The notes beneath the pieces were generated by a model. It did no database searches and was not told the origin of the DNA. It saw nothing but the letters and a program-made list of their open reading frames with translations. The translations under genes were made by a program, and so were the position numbers. A stretch of 64,000 nt of DNA, from NCBI RefSeq assembly GCF_016908375.1, contig NZ_JAFBDS010000006.1, forward strand, positions 1 through 64,000, written 5' to 3'. The stretch comes from Amphibacillus cookii. GTDB taxonomy: Bacteria; Bacillota; Bacilli; Bacillales; Amphibacillaceae. Positions 19,943-29,589 of this stretch are shown in pieces; position 1 is the first letter of the stretch; each line of letters starts with the position of its first letter.

Positions 19943-22216
19943 TTATGGTAGGAATGGCAAAAATGTTCCCGAAGATTGTTTTTCATGATAAATAAATTGA
20001 ACCGCTCCATGATGATCGGTTCGATAGATCTTCACACCAAGATCAAATAACCTTTCTATAACATCATCATGAGGATGTTGAAATCGGTTATTCCGCCCAG
20101 CAGATATTAACGCAGTCTTTACATTGAGCCCCTCCAAAAATAATAAACCACTAGATGTAGCACTTCCATGATGAGCAACTGATAAAATATCAATTTCCAA
20201 ACTTGGATATTGATGTATGAGGTCGATTTCCACTTTTTCTGAAATGTCCCCCGTTAACAACCAATCCGTATCAGCGAATTTCGTGTATAGGACAAGTGAA
20301 TTATCATTGCGATCTAGCCAATCTCTTGTAGGGCCGAGCGAAACAAAAGCTTGACCCGCGATATCGAAAGCCTGCCTGGGTCTAATGATTTGATGTTCAA
20401 TTTGATCACGGTCTAGTTTATCCTTTAATTCTTTTGGAAATTGCAGATATTGAGAAGTAATTAAGTGACCAACTGTGAAATCTTCAATAAGATAGGCTAA
20501 GCTACCTAGATGATCATGATCTTCATGTGAAATAATGATCGCATCAATCTTGCTTATCCCCTCATAAAATAAATAGGGTTTAATAACCTGTTGATACAGC
20601 CGATCAGACGAAGAACTAAAATCACTGGTAAAGCTTCCTCCAACATCATATAAAATAACCCCCTTTTTATGGGGCAATTGAATAACAAGAGCATCAGCTT
20701 GTCCAATATCAAGCATGGTAACTTTTCCGTATGGATTTAAATAAGGACGTACCAGTAGTGAAGCAATAATCAAGATTATCGAGAGCAAAGAACTCAATAC
20801 TTTTTTGAAATTTTGCTTTTCAAATTGATTTAAAAAGTAATAAAAGGAAACATAAAAAGCGACCATATAGATCGATGGAAATTCACCTATGATAAGCGGT
20901 TTATAAAGATATTGATCAGCAAATAATAAAATATTTAAAAATAAATCATGAACAATGGTAATAAAAAAGGTGAATAGAGGAAGTAAAAACGGGAAAACAA
21001 AAATACTGATAAAGGTAATAAACATAGAAGGTATGAAAAACACAGCGAAATACCAAGAAACAATGGTATTAATTAATAAACTCATCGGATTAAATACATA
21101 AAAGTAATGAATTTGAAGGGGAAGGATGACGACCATACTTAAAATCGTAATAAATATCGCCTTTACTATCTTTCCTTTAATCATGCTAAGTATCTTGGCG
21201 GACAACAATAGTGAAAAGGTAATAATAAAAGAAAATTGAAAACCAATATGGTACATCCAGGCTGGTTGTAAAAGTAACAATAAAATAAAGCTAATGCTTA
21301 AAAAGTCAATCGGCTGAATGCGTCGATGAAATAACCACGACAATAAGTTTAAAATACCGACAATACACGCTCTCCAAACAGAAGGAGAACCACCTGCTAG
21401 TAATGGATAGAAACTAAGCAAGACAAGTAAGATAAAGTACGTTGTTTCTTTTGTAATTCCGATTAATCGATTGCATAAACCATAAAGCAGACCGATCAGT
21501 AAGCATACATGCAAACCAGAGATAGACAATAAATGCGTTAAATGCCATCTTTGAAACAATTGAAGGTAGGTATCTTCAATTGCTGATCTTTCGCCCAAAA
21601 CAAGTGACTTCATCCAAATCGCCATTGTATCATTTTTTAAAGAAAGATCTATTTTCTCTAAAATACGCTTACGCAACATTGTTATAGAGCCAATCGCATC
21701 ATTTCCTTCACACTGGATAGGTTGATGCGAATCAGCATATAATTGATAAGAAATACCTTGGTTTTCTAAGTAGTGACTATAATTAAATTGCCCAGGATTT
21801 GTTGCCTCTTCAAACCGTTCGACCGTCCCGACAATCTGACAAGTTGCGCCCACATTAAAAGTATCTGGGGGGTGATTTGAAAAATCAACTACTTTAACCT
21901 TATCCGAATGTGTCCTCAGCCAAAAAGAACGGTATTGGGCCGATTCACTTTCTATATTTATAATTTTACCCGTAATGGTCAGTTGATCACCATCGGTTAA
22001 TTCAAGATCGTCCATAGGATAACGATAATATTGGAAAAAGAAAAGTGTAACACCAATCAGTGAAATGCAACCCAAAATAGGTAATCGTTTTGTTTGTGTC
22101 CAGTATGTAAGCAGTATCAACCAAACACCACTAATGATCAACCAACCTTCAAATCGTTTTGAAATATAAAAGCCAACAAGACATGCAACGACCAGCAAGT
22201 GACCTTTACCGCGCAC
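19943..22216 (-). CDS. comEC: DNA internalisation channel ComEC/Rec2
   Basis: The 757-residue polytopic protein carries single-stranded DNA across the membrane in transformation. Order: two N-terminal membrane segments, a ComEC N-terminal OB-like region (about 60-170), the Competence core with many membrane helices (about 195-480; LLSISGLHVCLLIGLLYG) and a C-terminal metallo-beta-lactamase domain with IISHEDHDHLGSL and LSVAHHGSATSS. The start is GTG at 22216 after AAGGAGG. Confidence 0.96.
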   Translation of the reverse strand: MRGKGHLLVVACLVGFYISKRFEGWLIISGVWLILLTYWTQTKRLPILGCISLIGVTLFFFQYYRYPMDDLELTDGDQLTITGKIINIESESAQYRSFWLRTHSDKVKVVDFSNHPPDTFNVGATCQIVGTVERFEEATNPGQFNYSHYLENQGISYQLYADSHQPIQCEGNDAIGSITMLRKRILEKIDLSLKNDTMAIWMKSLVLGERSAIEDTYLQLFQRWHLTHLLSISGLHVCLLIGLLYGLCNRLIGITKETTYFILLVLLSFYPLLAGGSPSVWRACIVGILNLLSWLFHRRIQPIDFLSISFILLLLLQPAWMYHIGFQFSFIITFSLLLSAKILSMIKGKIVKAIFITILSMVVILPLQIHYFYVFNPMSLLINTIVSWYFAVFFIPSMFITFISIFVFPFLLPLFTFFITIVHDLFLNILLFADQYLYKPLIIGEFPSIYMVAFYVSFYYFLNQFEKQNFKKVLSSLLSIILIIASLLVRPYLNPYGKVTMLDIGQADALVIQLPHKKGVILYDVGGSFTSDFSSSSDRLYQQVIKPYLFYEGISKIDAIIISHEDHDHLGSLAYLIEDFTVGHLITSQYLQFPKELKDKLDRDQIEHQIIRPRQAFDIAGQAFVSLGPTRDWLDRNDNSLVLYTKFADTDWLLTGDISEKVEIDLIHQYPSLEIDILSVAHHGSATSSGLLFLEGLNVKTALISAGRNNRFQHPHDDVIERLFDLGVKIYRTDHHGAVQFIYHEKQSSGTFLPFLP

Positions 22217-22229
22217 TGTAACCTCCTTA

Positions 22230-22691
22230 TTAAGCTTTATTTGGCAATAGATTTAATGTTTGTTCTGCTAATGGGATACACTCAACATCTACATGTGCTT
22301 CCCGAAAAAGCTCCTGTGCATAGAGGTGATTCTTGTAATCAGATGCATAATATACCGTTTTAATTCCAGCTTGAATAATCGATTTGCAACACTGTAAGCA
22401 AGGAAAATGTGTCACGTATATTTCCGCCCCATCAGTTGGAGCGCCAAATTTTGCACATTGTAAAATAGCATTCATCTCTGCATGAACGGTTCGAACACAA
22501 TGTCCATCAATCAGATAACACCCCTCATCAATGCAATGAGCGCTGCCTGAGACACTACCGTTATATCCACCTGCTATAATTCGTTTATCTCTTACAATAG
22601 TCGCACCTACTGTTAATCGTTCACAAGTGCTTCTAAGCGCAATTAAATGACTTTGCGCCATAAAATATTGATGCCAAGAAATACGTTCCAT
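22230..22691 (-). CDS. comEB: ComEB, dCMP deaminase family
   Basis: The 153-residue zinc deaminase has VRTVHAEMNAI (zinc His and catalytic Glu) and FPCLQCCKSII (PCxxC). dCMP deaminase activity is the family role; B. subtilis ComEB is also reported to help place competence proteins at the pole. The start at 22691 (MERISWHQYF) follows AGAAAGGATG; an upstream in-frame extension of 32 codons has no family match. Confidence 0.94.
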   Translation of the reverse strand: MERISWHQYFMAQSHLIALRSTCERLTVGATIVRDKRIIAGGYNGSVSGSAHCIDEGCYLIDGHCVRTVHAEMNAILQCAKFGAPTDGAEIYVTHFPCLQCCKSIIQAGIKTVYYASDYKNHLYAQELFREAHVDVECIPLAEQTLNLLPNKA

Positions 22692-22862
22692 TAAACATTC
22701 ATCCTTTCTAATTGAACAGGTATTAATTACCACACTCTCAATAGAGGGGAAGGGCTCTAAATCACGCACGTCTATCGTGTTGTTCAATCATGAAAGCGAG
22801 ACCATTCATTACACATACAAGGCCATTTGTAATAAATACCAGACGGTTTTAACCAGATTCTA

Positions 22863-23483
22863 TTAAGGTACAATAATAAATTCAGCTAATTGAGAAACAG
22901 TCTTTTCGCCGATGCCTGACACATTTTGAATATCCTCAAACGATTGAAAAGCACCGCTCTCTTCGCGATACTTAATAATAGCTTGCGCTTTTGCCTTCCC
23001 TATACCAGGGAGCTGTTCAAGTTCTGTTTGCGTAGCTGTATTTATTTTAATTTTATCATGACTTTCACCGGAAGTGGATATTAAATTTTCTGCTTCATCG
23101 ACATGAGGCACAATAATAACCATTTCATCGTATACTTTTTCTGCTAAATTAATCTGTTTTTCATCAGCATTAGCTTTTAGTCCACCTGCATAGTCAATAA
23201 CATCTACAACGCGATCATTTTCTTCAACGTTGTAAACACCTGGCTGTTCAACTTCACCCTTAATATCAACATAGAGCGTATCGTTTGTGCCGGAAGATTG
23301 ATCTGGGCTGATCGTATCGGTATCAGCAGATGCTGGTTCAATATCAATGGTTGGGGTTTGCTTACTAGCGTCGATAGGTTCATTCGCAGAGAAAAAATGA
23401 GGGATAAGCAGTTCAGATAAAAGCGCAATCAGTAAAAATACACACACAATAATCATAATCATATTTTGTTTAATCCATTTCAC
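22863..23483 (-). CDS. comEA: ComEA, membrane DNA receptor for uptake
   Basis: The 206-residue protein has an N-terminal membrane anchor (about 8-28, MIMIIVCVFLLIALL), an acidic linker, a SLBB/oligomerisation region (about 70-130; LYVDIKGEVEQPGVYNV) and two C-terminal helix-hairpin-helix motifs (LEQLPGIGKAKAQAII and IQNVSGIGEKTV). It binds double-stranded DNA outside the membrane and passes it to ComEC. The divergent comER seen next to comEA in B. subtilis is absent here. Confidence 0.96.
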   Translation of the reverse strand: MKWIKQNMIMIIVCVFLLIALLSELLIPHFFSANEPIDASKQTPTIDIEPASADTDTISPDQSSGTNDTLYVDIKGEVEQPGVYNVEENDRVVDVIDYAGGLKANADEKQINLAEKVYDEMVIIVPHVDEAENLISTSGESHDKIKINTATQTELEQLPGIGKAKAQAIIKYREESGAFQSFEDIQNVSGIGEKTVSQLAEFIIVP

Positions 23484-23619
23484 AATACACCTCAGTTCAT
23501 TTATTTTTTAGGATCCAGGCCTCCCCTCCTTAATTGATTCGACAATGACGTTCTCTTCCCTGCAACAATTTTAATAAGTGTAGTTGATCTTTATACAAAC
23601 ACCAGTAAACTGTATTTAA

Positions 23620-23653
23620 AAAAACAAGACCATTTTCCGTGTGCCTTGTTTTT
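23620..23653 (-). terminator. Intrinsic terminator after yqeM
   Basis: AAAAACAAG at 23620-23628 pairs with CTTGTTTTT at 23645-23653. The minus strand continues with T residues. It separates the yqeG-yqeM gene string from comEA. The surrounding 245-base gap holds no gene. Confidence 0.85.
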
Positions 23654-23728
23654 TCTAGCTCTATTTTAATAATCAAATTTCAAAACATTTTGTCACCATA
23701 CACTTTATTAACCTTGAGTAAACGATCT

Positions 23729-24484
23729 TTATTTTTTACAAACAAAGAATAAACGATCGCCTGTCTTGTCAGATGATTGAATATCAAGTGGTTGTTGTTC
23801 AAAGTCAGCAAATACTTGAATATCTTTAAAACCAGCATCGTTTAATAATGAAATAAAATCGTCAGCCAAAAAAGTTCGTTGATGGTGTTCTTCATCAAAG
23901 CGTTGATACAATCCCTGTTTTTCGACAAAAAAAGTTAATTCATGATGCATTTCACCTTCTCGCTTACCTTGTCGGCAAAACCATATATATGCTAAATCAT
24001 TATAAACTTCAGAAAAAACTTGATCAATCATATGATTTTGCACATGCGCCATGCTATGAACATCAAAAATAAACACCCCGCCGACTTTCAAAGCTTGGTA
24101 AATACCAAAAAAAGCACGCTCGAGTTGATCGCGTTCAATGATATAATTGATGACATCACAATAACTGATAACACAATCATAGTCATCTAACCCTTCTAAA
24201 TGTAAAATATCTTGTTTAAACCAATTGATCTTTAGTTGCTCTTTAATTGCTCGTTCAGACGCCTGCGCAAGCATGGATTCAGATATATCAACACCTGTCA
24301 TGTCATATCCTTGACTAGCTAAACGGCATGTTATTTGACCTGTTCCACAACCCAAATCAAGGACTTTAACATACCCGCGTTTTGGTTCTTGTTTCAAGAT
24401 AACCTCTGTGAATGTAACCCAATCGTCATATGGAGCGTCCTTCATTAAAAAATCATATAGATTTGCCATTTCTTGATAAGCCAT
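23729..24484 (-). CDS. yqeM: Class I SAM-dependent methyltransferase YqeM
   Basis: The 251-residue product shows the SAM motif VLDLGCGTGQITCRLA near residue 42 and FIFDVHSM later. The substrate is unknown. It follows rsfS by three bases and closes the operon, as in B. subtilis. Confidence 0.9.
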   Translation of the reverse strand: MAYQEMANLYDFLMKDAPYDDWVTFTEVILKQEPKRGYVKVLDLGCGTGQITCRLASQGYDMTGVDISESMLAQASERAIKEQLKINWFKQDILHLEGLDDYDCVISYCDVINYIIERDQLERAFFGIYQALKVGGVFIFDVHSMAHVQNHMIDQVFSEVYNDLAYIWFCRQGKREGEMHHELTFFVEKQGLYQRFDEEHHQRTFLADDFISLLNDAGFKDIQVFADFEQQPLDIQSSDKTGDRLFFVCKK

Positions 24485-24487
24485 GTA

Positions 24488-24844
24488 TTAACCCTCTTCG
24501 CCCAGTGTGATTTCAAGTAGGGGCGCATCTCCCCATAGACGCTCTAAATTATAATATTGTCGATCTTCTTGACGAAAGACGTGACAAACAATATCACCTA
24601 AGTCAATTACGATCCATTTCGCTTGCTCGAAGCCTTCACTACGTTTAACTTCTATTTCATGTTGTTCGGCTTGATCGATTATCTCCCTAGCAATGGCTTG
24701 TGTTTGACGTTCATTCGTTGCATCACAAATAATAAAATAATCTGCAACCGTCGATAACCCTTTCATATCCAATGTTATAATGTCATTTGCTCGCTTGTCA
24801 TCTGCGGCTTTAACAACTAATTTCAATAAGTCCATGTCGTTCAT
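24488..24844 (-). CDS. rsfS: Ribosome silencing factor RsfS
   Basis: The 118-residue RsfS/DUF143 protein binds uL14 on the 50S subunit and blocks joining with 30S. Family sequence includes VADYFIICDATNERQTQAIA and GDIVCHVF. Its start overlaps the yqeK stop (four bases). Confidence 0.96.
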   Translation of the reverse strand: MNDMDLLKLVVKAADDKRANDIITLDMKGLSTVADYFIICDATNERQTQAIAREIIDQAEQHEIEVKRSEGFEQAKWIVIDLGDIVCHVFRQEDRQYYNLERLWGDAPLLEITLGEEG

Positions 24845-25416
24845 GAATTTGACTCCTCCAATTTTCTTTTTAAGTCATTATACATATTAAGTGTTTCAGG
24901 ATAAATGAGGCGCTCATTTTCCAACAAAAATCTCATTCCATTTCGAACAGCCATGAAACAGGCCTCGTTTAGATTTGATTCTGCTTGTTTTCTCACTGCA
25001 TCTAACCCCTCAAAATCTCGGCCTGGTTCAATATAATCAGCTAAATAAATAATCTTTTCCAACTTCGTCATTGAGGCATGGCCTGTTGTATGCCAATAAA
25101 TGGCTTCTTTGACTGCTGGATTGTTAATATTTAATTCCGTTTCAACTAAAATTGATGCAACCGGACCATGCCATAACTCATGATGATAACTAAGTAAGTC
25201 ATTGGGTAACTGATGCTTTCTAATGATCTGTGCCATTTCATCTAAATCCCTGTATTTCGCATAATCATGAAAAATAGCAGCCAAAACCGTTTCTCCTTTA
25301 TCAACTTCAAAACGGTCCGCCAATATCAAAGCGGTCTCAGTCACACGTTCTGTATGGGCAAACCTTGAGGCCGTTAGATGCGGCTTTACCGCTTTGAGAG
25401 CACTACTTTTGTCCAT
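24841..25416 (-). CDS. yqeK: HD-domain Ap4A hydrolase YqeK
   Basis: The 191-residue HD phosphohydrolase has the metal residues in RFAHTERVTETA (His), AAIFHDYAKY (His-Asp), YHHELWHGP and LADYIEPGR. YqeK proteins cleave diadenosine tetraphosphate symmetrically. It overlaps nadD by 14 bases, which fits coupled nucleotide metabolism. Confidence 0.94.
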   Translation of the reverse strand: MDKSSALKAVKPHLTASRFAHTERVTETALILADRFEVDKGETVLAAIFHDYAKYRDLDEMAQIIRKHQLPNDLLSYHHELWHGPVASILVETELNINNPAVKEAIYWHTTGHASMTKLEKIIYLADYIEPGRDFEGLDAVRKQAESNLNEACFMAVRNGMRFLLENERLIYPETLNMYNDLKRKLEESNS

Positions 25417-25972
25417 ATAATTCTCTCTCCTTTATAACCGCTAACACACTCTCGGGTATAAGATAACGCACCGTCCTATTCATTTTAAGCCGATCTCTTA
25501 TTAAGGTGGAAGAAATGTCAAGTCCAGGTACATCCAATAAGATAACCGGAAAAGGTGTATCTAACTGATATTCTGGCCTTTTCACACCTACAAATTGAAC
25601 GAATTCAACAAGTTGGTCAATTTTATGCCAATTCGGTAAGTATTCAACCATGTCTGCACCAATAATAAAATAAAAATTGACATCTGGATAAGCCAACTTT
25701 AATGTTTTAATCGTATCAATCGTGTAGGACTTTCCTTCTCTTTCTAGTTCTATGTTATTTATTTTAAAGAGTGGTTGATCATTTATCGCTGCTGATAACA
25801 TCGCAACTCGATCTTCTGCAGAAACATTCGCTTTCTCTTTATGAGGTGGTTCTCCAGAAGGAATAAACCATATTTCATCTAAATTCAAACGCTCAATTAC
25901 TTCGTCTGCAATGGCTAAATGCCCAATGTGCGGTGGATCAAAAGTGCCACCTAACAAGCCGATTTTTTTCAT
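25403..25972 (-). CDS. nadD: Nicotinate-nucleotide adenylyltransferase
   Basis: The 189-residue enzyme makes deamido-NAD from NaMN and ATP. It shows GLLGGTFDPPHIGHL (the HxGH nucleotidyltransferase motif) and DISSTLIRDRL (ISxTxxR). The ATG at 25972 follows AAGAGG with good spacing; an upstream TTG is too close to that site. Length equals B. subtilis NadD. Confidence 0.97.
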   Translation of the reverse strand: MKKIGLLGGTFDPPHIGHLAIADEVIERLNLDEIWFIPSGEPPHKEKANVSAEDRVAMLSAAINDQPLFKINNIELEREGKSYTIDTIKTLKLAYPDVNFYFIIGADMVEYLPNWHKIDQLVEFVQFVGVKRPEYQLDTPFPVILLDVPGLDISSTLIRDRLKMNRTVRYLIPESVLAVIKERELYGQK

Positions 25973-25983
25973 TTTCAAACCTC

Positions 25984-26274
25984 TTATGGTAATTTTATCG
26001 TCTTATTTTCAGTTGATTCCTTATACAACACAATGATGTTACCAATAATTTGAACAAGTTCACCATCTGTGCCAGCTGTCAATTCTTCAGCAATATCATC
26101 TTTCTCTACTAAACAGTTTTGTAAAATATTCACTTTAATTAATTCGCGCTTTTCTAATGCTTCATTAATTTGCACTAACATATTATCGTTAACACCATCT
26201 TTCCCAACTTGGAAAATGGGTTTTAAATGATGCGCCTCTGCGCGCAAAAAACGTTTCTGTTTACCTGTTAACAT
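25984..26274 (-). CDS. yhbY: YhbY-family (CRM domain) RNA-binding protein, YqeI
   Basis: The 96-residue CRM-domain protein associates with pre-50S ribosomes in homologues. It begins MLTGKQKRFLRAEAHHLKPI and contains the GxxG-type loop VGKDGVN. The start at 26274 follows AAAGGATGATAATT; an ATG nine bases upstream lies inside the ribosome site. It overlaps nothing but is only a few bases from aroE. Confidence 0.94.
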   Translation of the reverse strand: MLTGKQKRFLRAEAHHLKPIFQVGKDGVNDNMLVQINEALEKRELIKVNILQNCLVEKDDIAEELTAGTDGELVQIIGNIIVLYKESTENKTIKLP

Positions 26275-26279
26275 AATTA

Positions 26280-27125
26280 TCATCCTTTATTATTTTCTGA
26301 TTGCAGTAGAGTCAAAAACTTCGGTAAAATCTCGTTAGCATTAATCTTTTTATTAGTCCAGTATTCAAAAGCTAATTTTCCCTGATATAACAACATTTCA
26401 TGACCATGGTGCACCTGCGCACCTTTTTGATGAGCTTCTCGTAATAAAGATGTCCAAAAAGGTTGATAAACAATATCACTAACCACTGTATCAGGCTGAA
26501 TATGTGTTAAGTTAATGATCTTCTCGCTGTTGTTTGGATACATACCTACTGAAGTGGTCTGAATAATTAAATCAAATGATGCTAAATGGCACTCAGCCTC
26601 TTGATAAGTAAATACTTCACCTCTTCTATCCTGAGAATTAATATTCATAATTGATTCTGCTTTCGATTTGGTCCGATTAGCGATCGATACTCGATTTAAC
26701 TTTTCTTTTATTAACGCATAGTAAATCCCACGGCTTGCTCCACCAGCTCCAAGTATAAGGGCGGATTTATTTCCCTCAAACAAATGCGGATAACGCACTT
26801 TTAATGCGGTAACCAAACCTAAGCCGTCGGTATTATAACCATGCCACTTTCCATTTCGACAAACAACTGTATTGACTGCACCAATAGTTTGAGCGTGATC
26901 ATCTATTTCATCTAAATAAGGGATGATCTTTTGTTTATATGGAACGGTGACATTAAATCCATCCAAACTTAATTGCTTTAGTTGTTTAATTTCTTCAACA
27001 AACTGATCAGGATGGATCTCGTACAAAATATATTCACCAGAAAGCCCCGCTTGTTTTAAAAACTGCTGATGAATCCACGGTGACTTAGAATGTTGAATCG
27101 GATAACCAATCAATCCTAATTCCAT
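26280..27125 (-). CDS. aroE: Shikimate dehydrogenase
   Basis: The 281-residue enzyme reduces 3-dehydroshikimate with NADPH. It shows GLIGYPIQHSKSPWIHQ (substrate loop), FNVTVPYKQK (catalytic Lys) and LILGAGGASRGI (NADP-binding). It sits between yqeH and yhbY, as B. subtilis aroD does. Confidence 0.97.
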   Translation of the reverse strand: MELGLIGYPIQHSKSPWIHQQFLKQAGLSGEYILYEIHPDQFVEEIKQLKQLSLDGFNVTVPYKQKIIPYLDEIDDHAQTIGAVNTVVCRNGKWHGYNTDGLGLVTALKVRYPHLFEGNKSALILGAGGASRGIYYALIKEKLNRVSIANRTKSKAESIMNINSQDRRGEVFTYQEAECHLASFDLIIQTTSVGMYPNNSEKIINLTHIQPDTVVSDIVYQPFWTSLLREAHQKGAQVHHGHEMLLYQGKLAFEYWTNKKINANEILPKFLTLLQSENNKG

Positions 27126-27157
27126 AAAGTCTCTCCCCTTACTGCTCAGATCGTTAT

Positions 27158-28276
27158 TTATATGATAGCATTCCTTTTAGACACAGGTACATCATTAGGT
27201 GTTGATACTGTAATGGTCGCCAGGCTACCTGATAGCGTGATCCAACCTAATCCAGGAAAAACAATATCCGTTTTCTCTCCGTTTACCTTAAACGTTTTTT
27301 CTTGTAAAGCTGGATATTGTTCTTTACCTTTACCTGTGGGTGGCGATAACATATCCCCTAAATGATCAAGATAAAGGTTCTCAGCATTTTCTAGCTTTGT
27401 ACGATGAATATCAAGCTGGTTAGCGAAATAACAAACAAAGGCTTGACGCTCTCCTTTAATAAAATCAAACCGAGCTAAACCAGCTATATATAATGTTTGT
27501 TCTTGATTTAGTTGATATACTCTCGGCTTAATTTCTTTATTCGGTGTAATTTTTTTAATATCTTGATCCGTTAGATAGTGTGTGATTTGACCTCGATTAA
27601 TAACCCCCGGTGTATCATATAATGACGCATGTTCATCAATTGGGATTTCAATAAATCCTAAAGTTGTCCCAGGAAAATATGAGGTTGTAATTGCATCTTT
27701 TGTACCGGTAGAATCATTAATTAAATAATTAATAAAAGTCGATTTTCCAACATTTGTAGAACCCACCACATAAACATCCTGCCCTTTTCTGTATTGCTCA
27801 ATCCCCTCTTTAACCTGATCATAACCTTGCCCCGTTTTTGCCGAGACAAGGAAAACATCTTGAATGGTGAGGCCCAAATCAGCGGCTGTTTTTTTCATCC
27901 AATGTTTAAGGCGGTTTAAATTCGTTGATTTTGGTAATAAGTCTAATTTGTTACCTACTAATATAATTGGATTATCACTACCTGTTAAACGATGCAAGCT
28001 ATCGATAAAACTACCACTAAAATCAAATATATCGACTATTTTTACAATTAAGCCCTTTGTTTCACTAATTTGACTGATCATTTTTAAAAAGTCACTATCT
28101 GTATATGGCACATCTTGTATTTCATTGTAGTGTTTTAGGCGAAAACAACGCTGACAAACAACCATGTCATTGTTTAATGCCGATGAAGGAACATAGCCAG
28201 GTAAACTTTTATTCTCTGATTGCACCGTTACTCCACACCCTTGACAAATTACGTGATCCTCTCCTAGTCTTCCCAT
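27158..28276 (-). CDS. yqeH: Circularly permuted GTPase YqeH (RqgH)
   Basis: The 372-residue GTPase is needed for 30S subunit assembly. A zinc finger opens it (CQGCGVTV and CQRCFRLKH). The G motifs come in permuted order: NKLDLL (G4), SAKTGQG (G5), GSTNVGKSTF (G1), then DTPGV (G3). A C-terminal RNA-binding region follows. The start overlaps the end of yqeG by 13 bases. Confidence 0.96.
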   Translation of the reverse strand: MGRLGEDHVICQGCGVTVQSENKSLPGYVPSSALNNDMVVCQRCFRLKHYNEIQDVPYTDSDFLKMISQISETKGLIVKIVDIFDFSGSFIDSLHRLTGSDNPIILVGNKLDLLPKSTNLNRLKHWMKKTAADLGLTIQDVFLVSAKTGQGYDQVKEGIEQYRKGQDVYVVGSTNVGKSTFINYLINDSTGTKDAITTSYFPGTTLGFIEIPIDEHASLYDTPGVINRGQITHYLTDQDIKKITPNKEIKPRVYQLNQEQTLYIAGLARFDFIKGERQAFVCYFANQLDIHRTKLENAENLYLDHLGDMLSPPTGKGKEQYPALQEKTFKVNGEKTDIVFPGLGWITLSGSLATITVSTPNDVPVSKRNAII

Positions 28277-28779
28277 GAGATCCAGCCCTTTCTTTTAAAA
28301 CGATTTAATATCCGTCTCTCTATTTGCCGATTAAACTTTGTGGCTTTATCATCTGTAGAGACGATTGGAACAACTAAAATGGTGTGCAACCCAGCTCGAT
28401 TTCCGCCGAAAATATCAGTCATAAGTTGGTCACCGATCACGGCCACCTCCGACCTGTTTAAATTCATTTGTTTAGCCGCTTTAATAAAGGCTTTTTTAAG
28501 CGGCTTTTTAGCTTTATATACAAATGGGCGCTTTAAAGGCTCAGAGAAGATTTCAACTCGATTTTTATTATTATTTGAAATAATTATGACATCAATATTG
28601 CTCTCTTCCATACGTTTAAACCAATTAAGTACCATTGGTGTTGCATGTGCTTCATTCCATGCTACTAGTGTATTATCTAAATCTGTAATCACACCTTTTA
28701 TCCCCTTGTCTTTTAAATGTTCAGGTGTAATTTCAAAAATACTCTTTACATGTTGATCTGGCAAAAAACGTTTTAACAC
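28264..28779 (-). CDS. yqeG: HAD-superfamily phosphatase YqeG
   Basis: The 171-residue HAD IIIA phosphatase has DLDNTLV (motif I, nucleophile Asp), IIISNNNKNRV (motif II), the motif-III Lys in VYKAKKPLKK and IGDQLMTDIFGGN (motif IV). Substrate unknown. First gene of the yqeG-yqeM operon. Confidence 0.94.
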   Translation of the reverse strand: MLKRFLPDQHVKSIFEITPEHLKDKGIKGVITDLDNTLVAWNEAHATPMVLNWFKRMEESNIDVIIISNNNKNRVEIFSEPLKRPFVYKAKKPLKKAFIKAAKQMNLNRSEVAVIGDQLMTDIFGGNRAGLHTILVVPIVSTDDKATKFNRQIERRILNRFKRKGWISWED

Positions 28780-29028
28780 GAACTGTCCACCTCAATTATC
28801 TAATTAAAAAATTTGTTGTACTTTACCATCATAAACAATTTATCGCTCTGTTTCAAAAATATTTTAGAAAAACTTGCATTTATTTGATCAAAACAAATAT
28901 ATTCAGTTGTTTTTGTTAAAGATGACCCATTGATCCCACCCTTTAATGGTTTAAAGAGTAATTATATGTCATTAGATGTTAGGTTTATGACTAAAAATCG
29001 TTCGACAAATTCGTATATAATTCGAACA

Positions 29029-29127
29029 TGTGGATAACTTTATACACATATTAAATACCGAAATATCAATGTTTGAATCATTTAAAACTCTAACTATTCA
29101 CAACTTATCTACAAGGAGTGTAGATAA
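29029..29127. promoter_or_regulatory. DnaA-box cluster upstream of sda
   Basis: Four DnaA-box-like 9-mers: TGTGGATAA (29029-29037, perfect, minus), TTATACACA (29040-29048, plus), TTATCTACA (29105-29113, plus, one mismatch) and TGTAGATAA (29119-29127, minus, one mismatch). The last two form an inverted repeat around AGGAG. In B. subtilis DnaA activates sda through boxes in its promoter region, so this is very probably the same circuit. The remainder of the 433-base gap between yqeG and sda shows no gene. Confidence 0.85.
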
Positions 29128-29212
29128 CAATCAACTTGTGTCGATAGAGTAAATTTGATAAAGTTATTTTGCAGAAACAAAACTTGGAAATTTAAAAATA
29201 GGGGGCAGTATA

Positions 29213-29356
29213 ATGAAGCATCTATCAGATGAACTATTGTTAGAGTCTTATCGAAAAGCCTCAGAATTAAAATTAAATCCTGACTTTCTTAGGTTAATGG
29301 AATTAGAAATTCAACGTCGCGCACTAACACACCTGATAAAACCTATTGCTAATTAA
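29213..29356 (+). CDS. sda: Sporulation checkpoint inhibitor Sda
   Basis: The 47-residue product starts [19 protein letters not shown] and ends [17 protein letters not shown]. It keeps the two-helix Sda pattern seen in B. subtilis (LSDELLIESYFKA..., IKRRSL). Sda blocks sporulation kinases such as KinA when replication is initiating or damaged. GGGGG lies just upstream as ribosome site. The neighbours yqeG and sigK are as in other Bacillaceae. The DnaA boxes upstream support regulation by DnaA. Confidence 0.93.
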   Translation: MKHLSDELLLESYRKASELKLNPDFLRLMELEIQRRALTHLIKPIAN

Positions 29357-29383
29357 TAATCATTGACTAAAATTAGACCAGCG

Positions 29384-29419
29384 AGTCATCTAGCGTTACT
29401 TTTCAGTAGTGACTTTTTT
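29384..29419 (+). terminator. Intrinsic terminator of sda
   Basis: AGTCAtCTA at 29384-29392 pairs with TAGTGACT at 29407-29414, with one bulge, followed by six T residues. Confidence 0.75.
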
Positions 29420-29589
29420 GGTTAAGTTGCAATATATTAATTAGAATACTCCCAAATACAACGATCTATCTAAAACATATATGGTATCATGAACAGCTCA
29501 AAATAATTCAATGCGGACAGACACATTTTTCCTTTCATGCTCATAAAAATACGTTATAGGCATCAGCCTAAATGCATGGAGGTGAAAAA

